From assembly GCF_963662255.1 (NCBI RefSeq), contig NC_085046.1, forward strand, positions 23,641,620-23,705,619: a stretch of DNA of 64,000 bases, in the 5' to 3' direction. This DNA comes from Cinclus cinclus. Taxonomy: Eukaryota > Chordata > Aves > Passeriformes > Cinclidae. The notes beneath the pieces are model-generated. The model made no database searches, was not told the origin of the DNA, and saw only the letters and a list, made by a program, of their open reading frames with translations. This document shows positions 1-11,716 of this stretch, in pieces; position 1 is the stretch's first letter, and every line of letters starts with the position of its first letter. A program made the translations under genes and the position numbers.

Positions 1-372
1 CCCCGGGCAAAGCGGGGTATCGGTCCTGCAGAGCAAAGTCAGCCGTGCACTGCGCCCCTTCCACAGGGGCACGATGGACAGACACATCCTGGGGAGGGAG
101 CCTCCTGCAAAACCAGATCATAAATCGAGAGGAAACGGGGAGCTTCTGGTAACGTAGCGTGTGAATTGAATACCGAAGGTCAACCTTCAAGTGCTGGCGA
201 GCTCTGTGCATTCCCGTCAGCAAGGTCAATGTCACCTGTAGATCCCGTGGCGCTGTTAAGGGCACCTGCCAAAGGCAGAGTCAGCCGGTTCGACTGCGGG
301 GAGCCCTGGTGCGGGGCCGAGCAGCGGTGGGAAAGAGACTAAAGAAAGTCCACCTTTAACCTTTGAACCGCT
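1..372. promoter_or_regulatory. CpG-rich block, possible edge of a promoter CpG island
   Basis: I count 22 CpG dinucleotides by hand in these 372 bases, roughly 0.7 of the number expected from base composition. The following kilobases are AT-rich and nearly free of CpG. In vertebrates such blocks usually mark promoters and first exons. The block lies 11.2 kb upstream of the first recognised acyl-CoA dehydrogenase exon on the same strand, so it could be the downstream edge of that gene's promoter island, with the first exon in it or just before the window. No TATA box or recognisable coding exon is seen. A short open frame from an ATG at 74 runs into a gtaacg at about 151 but matches nothing I know. 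Confidence 0.4.
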
Positions 373-1609
373 GAGGAAAGTGCTGCAGTTCAGTCAGTAC
401 CTTCTGCAAGGCCCAAACAGCGTTGTTGTGGCCACCAGATAACAAAAAACGTACAATGGGTTCAGAAGAAGGGAATGTAAGGACTTACCTCAGATTGACC
501 TGTAGGCAAGTTTCCAAATTCTAGCTGGTCATGCAGTGCTCTGCTATAGTTTTTTTTAAAACAGTATGCTCTGGATTGCTAGATACTGATTTTTTATGTG
601 AGTTTGGAGCTATGCTGTCCTGTCTTTTATGGATGCGTTTAAAAATTACTTGCAGAATCTTATATATCCCTGGATAAACTTATTCATTTCCAAATTTCAC
701 CTCTCCTCCAGTTCACTGTGGACAAAAGATAGTGGAGTTACCTCTCAGTGAAGTGATATCTACCTCAGGTTTTCTTTTTTTTAGGCACTATCTTTCACAC
801 TTCCAGTGTTAAAATATCCCAAACTCAATGTAATTAATCACATTTTCTGTCACTGAGATCTGTTATCATTGAGTTTTGAGAGATGGGAGTGCATCTTCTG
901 TGTTATAAAAGAGAAACCCGAGCAAGAAGGGAAAGAGATACATGACCTGTCACTTTCTTAGTAAATTAGTTTCATTACTCTACATTCCTGGACTCTTTGC
1001 AAAGGAGAAATAACATGATACAGGAAGAACCAGTTGAAGAAGCTGGAAATGAATCCTCCTCTCTCACCCAGATTGTAGCTAACACCATTGTGTCAAATTT
1101 GTGATGATTCTGCCTGTTGAGAGCCTTCATATATCTGTGTATCTCCAGAGCTATCTGCCTGATGAAATTGTTCCCTGGCATACTGCTGCTCATTACCCGC
1201 CCAGGGACAACAACTGCATCAATGAAATCTGGTGTCCTGAAACACAGAGGACAAGGCCAGACCTTGTGAAGGTGGTGATCTGGAAGATTTTAAGTCCCAC
1301 TTCTTTGTCATGGATAGGTTAAGGCAGACATTGTTTTGTATCTCAGGTATTTGCAGCTGTGTATTTATTGAGGACAAAGGAAGTAGCTATATTAATGTCT
1401 GCTAGTGCAGTGTTTGCTGCTCTGCTGTGTGCACAAAGCTTTTTTTTATAAAACTTTCACCTCCCTAGTTTTTATGCCTAGTATTTTACTGCCTTTTTTA
1501 TGCCAGAATGCTCTGCCTTGCTGTTTTTTCAGTGCAGATTATTACATCATGGGATAAGAGGGAATGTGATGCTACATTTATCACATAAGGCCATGTGATG
1601 AATATCTTA

Positions 1610-1637
1610 TAGAATAAATCTATGTAGAATAAATCTA
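1610..1637. repeat. 13-bp direct duplication
   Basis: The unit tagaataaatcta occurs at 1610-1622 and again at 1625-1637, separated by two bases. It is probably a small local duplication of AT-rich sequence. No function is suggested. Confidence 0.8.
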
Positions 1638-4600
1638 AATGTAGTAGGCAATATAAATCTGCTTTTTCATTATCCTGCATTTAAAAAAATGCTTATGTAG
1701 CACTTATTTTGGGTTTGCTCTGATCATATTGGAAAAAAAGAAAAATCACTATTTATGTCAAACCCAGTCAGATGTTGATCATGTAAAGCTTCTAGCAATC
1801 ATTGTTCATTTTAGCTTAAGCTAAGCCTGTTCCAAATGATTTTAGGATAAATTGAAAATTGTCCACAGAGTCTTTGGGAGAGAATTACCATTAAGTATCT
1901 GCAATACATTTTAAGTATACCTGTTACATACTCTGGGGTGCCCTTTCCAGTAGCTAAATCCAGATGTGAGTACCAGAGAAATCAGAAAAATGAGCAGTGC
2001 AATTCCATGAGTGAGAAATGGATTTTTTGTTTGTTTGTTTGCATTAATTTTATTTTTTAGTATATTAAGTTAACATACTTTAAATGATCTATAATTTCCC
2101 AATTGTTCTGAGCAGGATGAGGAAGAGACTCTTATAATTCCAGGGGGCTGTTTTTAGCAAGGGTATTGAAATAATCGTGTGAGTGGTTTCCTTTGCAGCT
2201 TTATAGGTCACCACCCTTCCTCTTGGAAATTGAAAATGTAACTTTTCCTTAACTTGTTGAACAATGCTTGCAGTACATTGATATCCTACAGCTTGTCTCA
2301 GTAATTAGTATAACTAGTTTGAAGAAAAATGGTTTAACTTTTTCTGTGTGTGTATGTCTAACAGTATTCATACGCATACAGAATGTATATGGGCTGCCTA
2401 TTCTTCCTTTTCTCTGAAATTAGTAATAAGAAACTTTGGGAAATTGGGAAATTTGACATATATTTTGCTAGAGTTTCATGTAATATAAATGACATTTCAT
2501 TTTATGCCCAGTGGTGACTGGGTATAGTTATACTGTGTTGTGTGTCTAGGATGAGAATTTTCCCTGTGACAAGAAGACTCCACCCAAGGACACTGCTACT
2601 TTGCCACTCTTGGCTTGCATGTAATGATTTTCTGTTTATTAATATATGTATATTTTTTTGCAGTATTTAATGTCTCTTCATATTAGAGCATGCAGAATCT
2701 CAATATTGACACTTCCTTTAACTTTCTGGTAAAATTTCTGTAAATTTTCCATCAAAATAATATAGCTCTTTCTGACTGACTACCTGCAAAATAATGAAGG
2801 GTTATCACAGTTAGCATTGGAGCACCTTGGATGGAATTGGTTTGTTTATCCTTATGAGAAATCATAAACCCCTTCCACAGGATGGTGAAGTAATAACTTG
2901 TTTGTATTACAAAGAATCACTTAAATGCTAGTTTGTCATTAAGTTGGAAGAGAGAAAACACACAGCTGAATCTGAGCAATACATGACTGGCACTTGTAAT
3001 TTTAAAACCTAATTTATCATACATTTGAGTTTAAAGCTTCAGGAAGAAAACAGATGTGACACCTGTAAGGCTCACAGATTCTGCACTGGCTGCTCTTCTG
3101 TGTGAGGGAAGCAAAATGTATTACCAGATTCTCTTGTGTTACAGTTCTCTTTTTCATCTTGTGTCTGACAGAAACATCACACAAACATTTAGGGGCTAAT
3201 TCTCTTGCTGGTGCAAAGAATTTTTGGTGGCAATTTATCAGAGAGGAAATCTTCATAACTGAATTTTGTTGTGATTGCAAGAGGCAGCTGGGATGCACCA
3301 CTGTTATGTGAGAGACCATCCAGTACACCTACTAGTGCTCTACCAAGAAGTGCTTTTAAATCAGTGTAGGAGAGCAGGAGGGGAAAAAAATTAGCTTCAG
3401 CTTATTTAAGGAAGCCTGTAAAAACTTTTTCTGATAATAGGAAAAATGTCACTTTCTGTACAAATGCTTCAGTATGTAGCAAAAGTGCAATAAAGGCAAT
3501 TTTGTAATCAGTGCTCCTATTTGTTACTTGGTGTCGGAGTAGTGCATACATCTGAGATTGTGGTTGTTGTGTCTTAATGCTGGAAATTTTTCCCCACCCC
3601 ATATCAACGTTGCAACAAATTTTCACTGTGTCTAGTTAGACTTTTCAGTGAACAGTTTTTAGTAGAACTGTGTCTAGTGGATATTTTTGTGTCTCAACTC
3701 TAGCTATTATATTGCTTTATCATTGCCATATTTGATAAGGCAATACAGCTATGACAACTAAAATTGTGTCTTAATAAGCGGTTTATGACTGAGCAAACAC
3801 CTGGGGTTGATACAGGTTTTGTCTGACAGTTCAGACGTGATGGTGTTGCCTGCAGTTAGAGAACTTGTTTTGTTCCTACAGGGATGCAACCCACAGTCAG
3901 AAGGAGGACCCAAACCCCAACATCCCAATCTCTGGTGGACATTAGGCTATATTTCATCAGCATCTCTGTGTTGAAAAGCATGATTTGCAGGAGTAAAAAA
4001 AGATGGTCACTTGCTCAGTTCTGTATCTCTTTCATAACTCGATACAAGGAGACTGGATACTATTCCAGTGGCCAGAGCTCCCTGTCATACAAAAGACTTT
4101 TCCCAAATCAGTGCCTAGATTGGCACAGCACACATTTTTGATCTTGTAGGACTACCCTGGTTTAAAAGAATCTGCCCTCAGATCCTAGGAACAGCTGTGT
4201 CCTCAGCACTCACTTTTACACAAATTTTGGGATCCTCCCTTTTCTGCCATACTCTTCGATAGGGCCGTTGAAGGGATTGTGGTTGTGAGCATGCAGGGAC
4301 TGCCAGGACATTCAGGTCTGCACAGGAGGGATTTGTCTCTGCAACTGTCTTTGGAAAAATGACATAAAGAGGGAGAAGGTGTTGGCTGGGATCATGTGTG
4401 CTCCTTCCCATCTGGAACTGTCTTCTAGCCTGTCATTCCTCAGGAAATGGTTAAGCAGGGCTCAGATTCAGGGGGGTGGGCTAAACCTTTCATTTTGTTA
4501 GTATGGTGATGATGTGTGCCCTCTTTACTTCAGCAGTGGGGCTCCCAGATGTGCCAGCAGCTGCATGGGGTGGAGGGCAGAACATGCTTCCCTGGTGAAC

Positions 4601-6069
4601 TTACAGGATTTTAAGATTTCAGTAAGTGTTGGCAAAAACTTTGTAGCTGATTCAGGGTTTGGATTTTTTGGTTTCCCAAAGTAAAAACTGTAGCCAAATG
4701 TATGGGACCAAAAAATAATCAGTATTCAAATTTCTGAACCAGTAATCTGCCTTGCTTTTTCTGTTAGGTTTGTTGCAAGGAACTGTGTTGCAGTGAAAAG
4801 GAAGAAACACAATGATTTAAACAGAAGTATGTCTAGATACTGACAAATGAATAGACCAGGCACAGTTGCAGAATACCTACAAAGTGCACACTTTTTTTTC
4901 CCATGGAAAATCTGATTTTGTAAAAATAGATGAGGGCAGGTATGTTTTATTACACAATGAAAAGCTGCCAACTCTTACATTATAGGGTTTTTCCCTCTGC
5001 TATTTTTTTTCTTCTGAGAAAGGGAAAATTTCATTTAGTAACTGTTTGTTCCTGTATTTGGTGATCACTGCAGTCTTTGGTACCCAGTGTAGTAGCAGAT
5101 TGCAGATTACTTTGTTGCCTGTGGCACAACTTAATTGAAGGAACAACAAGGAATTTTGGTGCTCTAATTAATCAGTTTAAATACATGTATTTCCCATTTA
5201 AGCCTTAAGTTTTCCAGCTATTAGGAAAATTTTCTTGGCTTTTTCCTTATATAAGCCTACTCAATATTGGTTTAAAATCCATTGGAAGCTTCTCTGGAAG
5301 GTCAGTTCTAGCAACAGCTGTGTGCAACAGCATTGGAGAAACCCACTTTCTTTTTTCTTCTCAGTGATATGTTACAACTGGCTTGAAGTGTTCTCTTCAT
5401 CCAGTAGGTTTTTTTCTCTATGTGGGCTACATCTTGTCCTGCAGGCACCAAGCAGAGCCATTGGCTTCTGCACATGGAATGTACAAGAAGTTGGGGGAGA
5501 TCAAATGTTTGAAAAGCTTAAGTCAAAATTACTTCATTTTTGTTCTTGGTTTTCATTATCAGGGTATTCTGCTGCTAGGACTTTTTTTTTCCGCCAAGTT
5601 TTTCACAGGGTCATGGAATGGATGTCTACTTTTTATTGTTTTCAGTACAACCCCATATTATGGTGGAAAACGTTTTCTTGGCTTGTTTCCAGAAACAGTC
5701 TGACAGCTCAAAGTACAAAAGATTCCACCTCATCAAGTCTCAACCTCAAATCCCATATGCAACTTACATAGCTGGTCATTTGCCCAGGTGTGTCACATGA
5801 TATATTTGGCTGGGCATCCAGCTGGGAATATTGAGTAAAAGGTGAATATTGTATCCAAATGCCGAATCTTCTATATTGAGGGCGAGAGGAGACTTGTCTG
5901 TGAAACAGAGAAGTGTTTTGGCAACATCTGGGACATTTGCAATCTGGACAGGACCCCTTGCCTAACAGTGAGTTATATTTTAAGTAGATCTCCTAGTTGA
6001 GCTCCTCACTAATAATAGTGTATGTTTTTATAGGAGTCAGGGCTATACCCCTTGTTTAAATTAGTATTA

Positions 6070-6213
6070 AAAGAAACCCAAAAAAAACCAACAACAGAAA
6101 CAGAAACAACAAAAAAGCCAAGCTACCCCCTCCGCCCCCCCAAAAAATAATAAAAACAAAACAAAACAAAACAAAACAAAACAAAAAACCAAACCAAAAC
6201 AAAACAAAAAACA
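6070..6213. repeat. A-rich / (CAAAA)n simple repeat
   Basis: An A-rich block grades into about nine CAAAA/CCAAA units. The 161-residue and 73-residue minus-strand open frames over it are poly-F/C/V low-complexity translations of the repeat, not genes. Similar pentanucleotide tracts recur at 40360-40419 and, on the opposite strand, at 54697-54733. A decayed retroelement tail is possible, but no element body is recognisable next to it. Confidence 0.85.
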
Positions 6214-7397
6214 CCCACAAAGGAAACAATCCCCAGAAGACAGTCCTGCAAAACTTCCTGAGACCTTTGCCCTGTACTGGTGGTGCATCCTGAAAGAGGA
6301 AGCAGTAGGCTGCAGTTTCCCTCTCTAGACTACTGTGGATCACAGGCAAGCTTGTAAAAATGGATTTTGCTTGCCAGGAGAAAGTGCAGTAAATAACTTT
6401 GTGTGAGCAGGCAAGGTTAGCACTGCAGGGAACATTTTCTGGCTGTTGTGTGGTTAAATCATATTTGTTTAATGGAGTTATTTTTAGCCTGTTGTGATCT
6501 TTTAAGTCACATACTGCCTCTGCTTCTGCACCCAATGTCATAACAGACTGAATGATTGCCTCTTCTGCTGGGGCACTGAGCCTTTCAGGTCAGGCTTGCC
6601 ACCACCATGCTGGGTGATCCATGCACGTGGGCAGCTCCTGGCTTCTACTAGGGTCTCCTAGCATGTGCCATGGGGACTGGAAGTACAGCAGTGCCATCCA
6701 TCCTGCCAGTGCTGCAGGGACATCATAAATGCAGGAGGGGCAGCGGGACATGGATTTGCATACTACGTGCAGTAGACATTCTTGTCTGTGAACTTTTTCA
6801 GTTCAACCCCATATCATCATGGTAAACCTTCCTCAGGCCCTCCTGGGGAGCAGCTGAGACGACTGCATGTGTGGCCAGTCAGGAGCTCACCTGTGGGGTC
6901 CTGGCTGCCTTGCACCCTCGGGGTGGCTTTTGGTGTCCAAGGTTGGTAGCACCCACATATGGCCTATGGGTTTGCCCACCTCAGCTTTGCCTTGCATCTT
7001 TCTAAAGTACTACCTTGACCTCAACACAGGGTTTCTACAATGCTGAGTTGTCTCACTGTGCAGTCACTGCTGCTTGTGGTTTTGATTAAAACTGAAGGGC
7101 AAATGTTGTTTTGAAGGCTGTTAATTATTTCCTTTATTTATTGCTGATATGGAAAGCAAAGACATCTCTGGTCTATTGCCTCCTGTTCAAGTCATTGTTG
7201 TGCTAATGTCTAGGTATAACCACACAAGAACTGTCATTAGTGGTTTGTAGTTTATTTATTTGCTTTTTACATTAAAGACCCTATTAACTGTGTCATTTTT
7301 GGTCATTATATTAATAGAGCTAAGTTCAGTTGGTGTAACTTGATTTGAAGGGAAAAAAATGCTGCTCCCAACACAATATGGAACAGTTATGTCACAT

Positions 7398-7690
7398 AAT
7401 CATAGAATCATAGAATGGTTTGGGTTTGATAGGACCTTAAAGATCACCTATTTCCACCCCCTTGCCATGGGCAGTGACACTGGTCACTAGATCAGGTTGC
7501 TCAAGGCCCCTTTCAACCTGGCCTTGAACACTTCCAGGGATAAGGCATCCACAACTTCTCTTGGCAACCTGTTCCAGTGTTTTACCACTCTCTGAGTAAA
7601 GAATTTCTTCCTAACACCTAATCTAGTCCTGGCCCCACTGACTCCATTTAATCTTCTTAATACAAAATACATTTTCTTAGACATGTTCTC
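7398..7690 (-). mobile_element. CR1 LINE, 5'-truncated 3' end (minus orientation)
   Basis: The plus strand reads as the reverse complement of an avian CR1 tail. It has two ATCATAGA units at 7398-7415, then the blocks I recall as aggaccttaaagatca, cttgccatgggcagtgaca and ttgctcaaggcccctttcaacctggccttgaac. On the minus strand a 65-codon frame at 7487-7684 encodes the last part of the CR1 ORF2 product, including the family-typical stretch VVKHWNRLPREVV (about residues 33-45). The copy is therefore about 290 bp of 3' end, truncated at 5' as most CR1 copies are, and cannot move. It lies upstream of the acyl-CoA dehydrogenase exons, antisense to them. Confidence 0.93.
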
Positions 7691-10600
7691 TTGCTTCTCC
7701 AGTAAATTAGTCTAATCTCAGCAGAGGTATAACTCACAGGAAGCTTTAGTAAAAAATTGTGTAATTTTTTTAAGAATTAAGTTTATTCTCTCAAAAGTCA
7801 TCATCTTACTAATAGTGTGCTGAAACTGTATGTTGTACAGTTTTATAAGGGGTATTTAGAAGAGGTGTTGTGTGTAGAACTGGTATGGTCTTTAATTCCT
7901 GAATTGCATGATAGAAGGCAAACATACTGGTGAATAATGAAAACTAATCTTTAATTCCTGTAAGGGACATCCGTACATACTCTCAGTATATGAAGTATTT
8001 CAAGTACAGTTTCTACTGTTGTGAAATGCATTTATTTTAGAATGCAGAATTAAATATCAATTGCTAATGTTTTTGGGTTGTTGCTAGTATAATAACAACA
8101 CAAAATACTGAGCGTAAACATCATGTATTTTTGTTTCTTTTCTCATTTAAATAGCATACTAAGTTTTAGTGGAAAATAGTTGAAACTATGGCAGTGACTT
8201 GAGGGGATATTTTCATTACTCTTTTCTGAAGATAAATTAAAATTACCTGTTTCTAAAGAAATCTGAATTTAGGTTTCTGTCCCCTCTCCAACCCTGCCAT
8301 GGCATTTCCCCAGCCATGGGCAGGAAGCTACAGGTGATATTTTCACAAAACTTTGTCAAGACAATTTCTAATGAAAACACTTATTTTTCTTACCATCAGT
8401 CAATATGAAGTGAGTTTGTTGGCTTGACCTATTTCAGACTGGGCAAGTATCCAGGCTGTTTTTAATAAAAAATTCACAGCTGATAACAGCCCTGAGGCCA
8501 TTTTTTGGAGGCTCTCCAGAGAGCAACCTGAGCTCATGCTGGGATGCAGGCTAAACCAAGGCTGCTTCCAGACCCTAATCCTTTAGGTTTTCAACTTCAG
8601 TGTTTGGATGAAGGAGCCTGAGAAAAACACAGGTTTTCATACATGAAACTTACTGTGCCCTTGCTGTCAGGAAAATCTGTTTTTGTTGTGGTTCAGTGGT
8701 ACTTCAACAGGTGGGAGAGTTATCCTTAATCAACTTTACACCCCAAATGCCACTGAGATTTGCAAGCTAGATCAGGTGGAAAGATTTCTTTTGTGGCTGG
8801 GAATATCTGGCAGATGGCATCCATAGTATGCAGTGCTAAATATTTCTATTGCTAGAAGTTTTAGATCTTGTTATTATTGGTATCCTAGTGATGGAAGTCT
8901 AAATGCTGGCACCCATGATTTCCATGCTTCTCATGATAAAGCATATATAAATAAGCAGACCAGCTACTTGCATACTGTTGAAAGTTCACTTCTTTATAAT
9001 TGACAAATTCTGCATGGATATCTTAGGGTTTAACTCAAGGTGCTTACATAATTAGTGTCTGCAGTTCAAGTGTAAAATATTTTTCTGGGGGCATAAATGT
9101 GAGGAAATTGCTAAAGCCAAGAGAAGGGACAAACAAATCAGATGGTTAAGTACAAAGCATTATTTGACCTGTCTTTGCAAAGTTTTAAGCAAATGTTAAA
9201 TTTTGTGATTGTTCAGTCACTGCTGGCTTGTCCCATTAAAAATACATTTCCTTGTTTCAGTTAGCTTTTCTTGGAAGGACTGACAATACCTAGTAATCAG
9301 TACTGAAGCACCAGCCAGTTGAGCAGTACTGCAGTTCTCCAGCAATTTGGATTATGTTTGTATATGGTAGTACAAGGGAAGGTGTTCCCCCAATCCCCTT
9401 ATGATTATAAAATAACGTGTGATTTTTTTGCAAGCAATTTGTGATTGAAACACAAAAGCTTTTGACAGGACTTATTTATATCTTCGCAAAATCACAGTGA
9501 ATGATCCAGTATCTAAGAAGAAACTGTGTCTATCAATATCTGGACTGTGATTCTTTAAATATTTTTTTTTGAAGCCATGCACAATTTTTTATTTGTGCAG
9601 TGAGGTTTTCTTTGGGGGTTTTGTTGCTGTGTCATGCAAGGAAGATCTTTTACTCAACATGACAAACCTCACCTGGTAATAAGTCAGTTCTGTTAAAAAT
9701 CTGATTTTTACTCAAGGGCACAGGAGCAAACCTGCAGAAATCTTGGCTTAGTCATTCAGAATCTGTTCAACTTCAAAGGTGGTTGTGTATGTAGGCTACA
9801 AAACACTTGGCCCAGTTCCAACTGCAGCAAACAAAACTCTTTGTTAGTATATTCACCACATATTCTGCCAAGATTCATCAAAACATTGGAATAACTTTTT
9901 GTATCCTTTGTCAGGTATTCCCCTTGGTGTTATCCAGAGAGCATTACCAAATGATATTACAGACAAAAAGGTGTTTCACCACCTTCAACATTGGGAGTCA
10001 ACGTCTTAGGATGTGAGCATATGGGATATGGCAATAGAGTGAGAAACGTGAGCTCTCCTAGATGAAGTTCTGCCACATATTTTTTTTTTAAATTGATTTT
10101 TAGGCCTGTGTTAATCAATATAACAGAAGAAGAGAGATAATAATTACTGAAGGAACTGAACATTCAGTATACGAATTTCTCAGAATTTGGGGAGAGAAGT
10201 GAAAAACTGATTTTTCTGTTACCAGCATTCAAGTATGCTTATTTCTGTGGCCAACTGGAAGGGAGAAAGCAGCCATATATGGGCTGAAATTCTCCAAAGA
10301 ATGTGCAATAAATAGATAGTTTGGAAGAAGGTTCTGCAGGGTCTTAAGAGCATAGCAGTCTAGAAGGGAGAGGATTCTATTTCCAGCTCAAGAAATAGTT
10401 AGCACCACAGAAGTTGTTTATTTAGTGGAGAAAGAAGACTAAGAGGTATAAGTTCTTGAAATAACAAATTGTCTCTTCATGAAACAGTGTAGTAGTGAAA
10501 TCACGGTCAGAGGTTAAAAGCATTACTTTTCTATTGGGAGCTGGTGTTTGTTTTGGTAGGGTTCATTTTGGGGGGATGGCGTTTGCCATTTGGACCCCCA

Positions 10601-11595
10601 TGTAAGGCTGACTGGGGTGTATGGTGCCCTTTGCTGCATGGCAGAAGCAGCCTGTGCCAAGACCTGGTTTGGGCTGTAGAGGTGGGCAGAGGTGGGCATA
10701 TCCATCTGCTTCATGATGAGCTGGTAAGCAGCAAGAAGACACTTGCAGGCTGCCCACTTTGCTCCTTTCACTTGGCCATGGAAATCTGGGTCTTGGTGGA
10801 GTGGAATGTCCAGCTCTTGTGCCCTGAAGTCTGAAAGTGTTGCTGAATGTAGTGGCTGTAGTCCAGATGGGTTTTCCTTGCAAAGGCTGGAAGGGAACGC
10901 TGCAGCCTGAACAGTGTGAGGGCTGTAGTCAGGCAGCTTAGGACACTGACTTTTGGAAGGTGTGCAGCACTAGCAGTAGCACAGTCAATAGTTGCTCAGG
11001 GACTAGATTTGGGAATATCATAAATTCTGGAAGATCACACTTTTCCAGTACAGGTTCTGTCAGACTTGTGGGGAAATCTAAATACAGACTAGATGTAAAT
11101 GTCCCAAAGAGCACTGACTTCTTTGAGAATGTTTCAGGAAAAGGGAGAGGAAATGAATCTCTTCTGCTTGACTTTCTTGGTACTGTGTGTGGTCATCAAG
11201 AACAGATCAACCTTTTTTTCCAAGATTGTTTTGAAGACAACTCAGGTTTCCCTTCCTGTCACTTTCTGGAAACTGTACCCAAAAAGGTAACAAATAATGG
11301 AGGAAACAGCCATTTTCATAGGCCTTGGAGAGTCTTAAATTAGCCATGATGGCCTGTTCTAGTAGTAATTGCTAAAAGAATTATTTACATTTGCCTCATT
11401 GCATTTGTTGTAATAGTTGTGAGTGAGGAAAGAATAAGGATATCCAACAGGAAGTAAGAAAATTAGTGGGCTTTCAATTTTTAACCTGTATATTTTGTTT
11501 TTCTTTTACTTTTTAGTTATTAGGTGAAAGTTGACAAAAGTTTTTGTGTAGGATGCCTGTGTTTGTAACTTGTACAATTTGTTTTCCAAATCTAG

Positions 11596-11716
11596 ATCAT
11601 TGACAAGGAGATTAATCCCTTTGTGGACAAGTGGGAAGAAGAAGGACAGTTCCCAGCACATAAAGTGTTTAAAATCCTGGGACAGGCTGGATTCCTTGGT
11701 GTGGATAAGCCAACAG
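11596..11716 (+). CDS. Acyl-CoA dehydrogenase, exon A (N-terminal helical domain)
   Basis: First recognised coding exon of a flavin-dependent acyl-CoA dehydrogenase, an enzyme class that introduces the alpha-beta double bond into acyl-CoA and passes electrons to ETF, usually in mitochondria. The acceptor is ...ccaaatctag and the donor is ACAG|gtaggt. It reads in phase 0 for 40 codons plus one base and begins IIDKEINPFVDKWEEEGQFP. This is the family helix-turn near the end of the N-terminal domain, followed by FKILGQAGFLGV, the conserved 'LG..G..GV' segment that leads into the EYGG motif of the next exon. No stop or frameshift is present. The upstream coding part (transit peptide and first helices) was not found. 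The polypyrimidine tract is weak, so the exact 5' boundary rests on homology. A pseudogene is unlikely because all five exons are intact. Confidence 0.93.

Larger units (their letters stand above)
373..11595. other. Upstream or first-intron region without a recognised exon
   Basis: This is AT-leaning, mostly single-copy sequence. It holds one CR1 fragment (7398-7690), an A-rich CAAAA stretch (6070-6213) and a short 13-bp duplication near 1610-1637. The first recognised exon at 11596 begins in mid-protein, so at least one coding exon lies upstream, here or before the window. I looked for an exon encoding the usual family start (an E-H pair followed by a basic helix, ending in phase 0) and found no convincing one. 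Open frames here, including 5235-5771 on + and 10526-10969 on -, match no family I recognise. Confidence 0.6.

Noticed and set aside
270..310. tRNA B-box-like ggttcgactgc
   Set aside because: No A box at the right spacing and no cloverleaf arms could be drawn.
2551..2630. Short frame MRIFPVTRRLHPRTLLLC, resembling a mitochondrial presequence
   Set aside because: Basic and hydroxylated like a transit peptide, but there is no good donor in a compatible phase and no following N-terminal exon. Chance cannot be excluded.
3960..4000. Possible N-terminal exon reading ...VEKHDLQE
   Set aside because: Resembles the family E-H motif but hits a stop at once, and the only donor-like site gives the wrong phase for exon A.
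6056..6541. 161-residue minus-strand open frame
   Set aside because: Its F/C/V/G-rich C-terminal half is the CAAAA repeat read antisense, and no homologous domain is seen.
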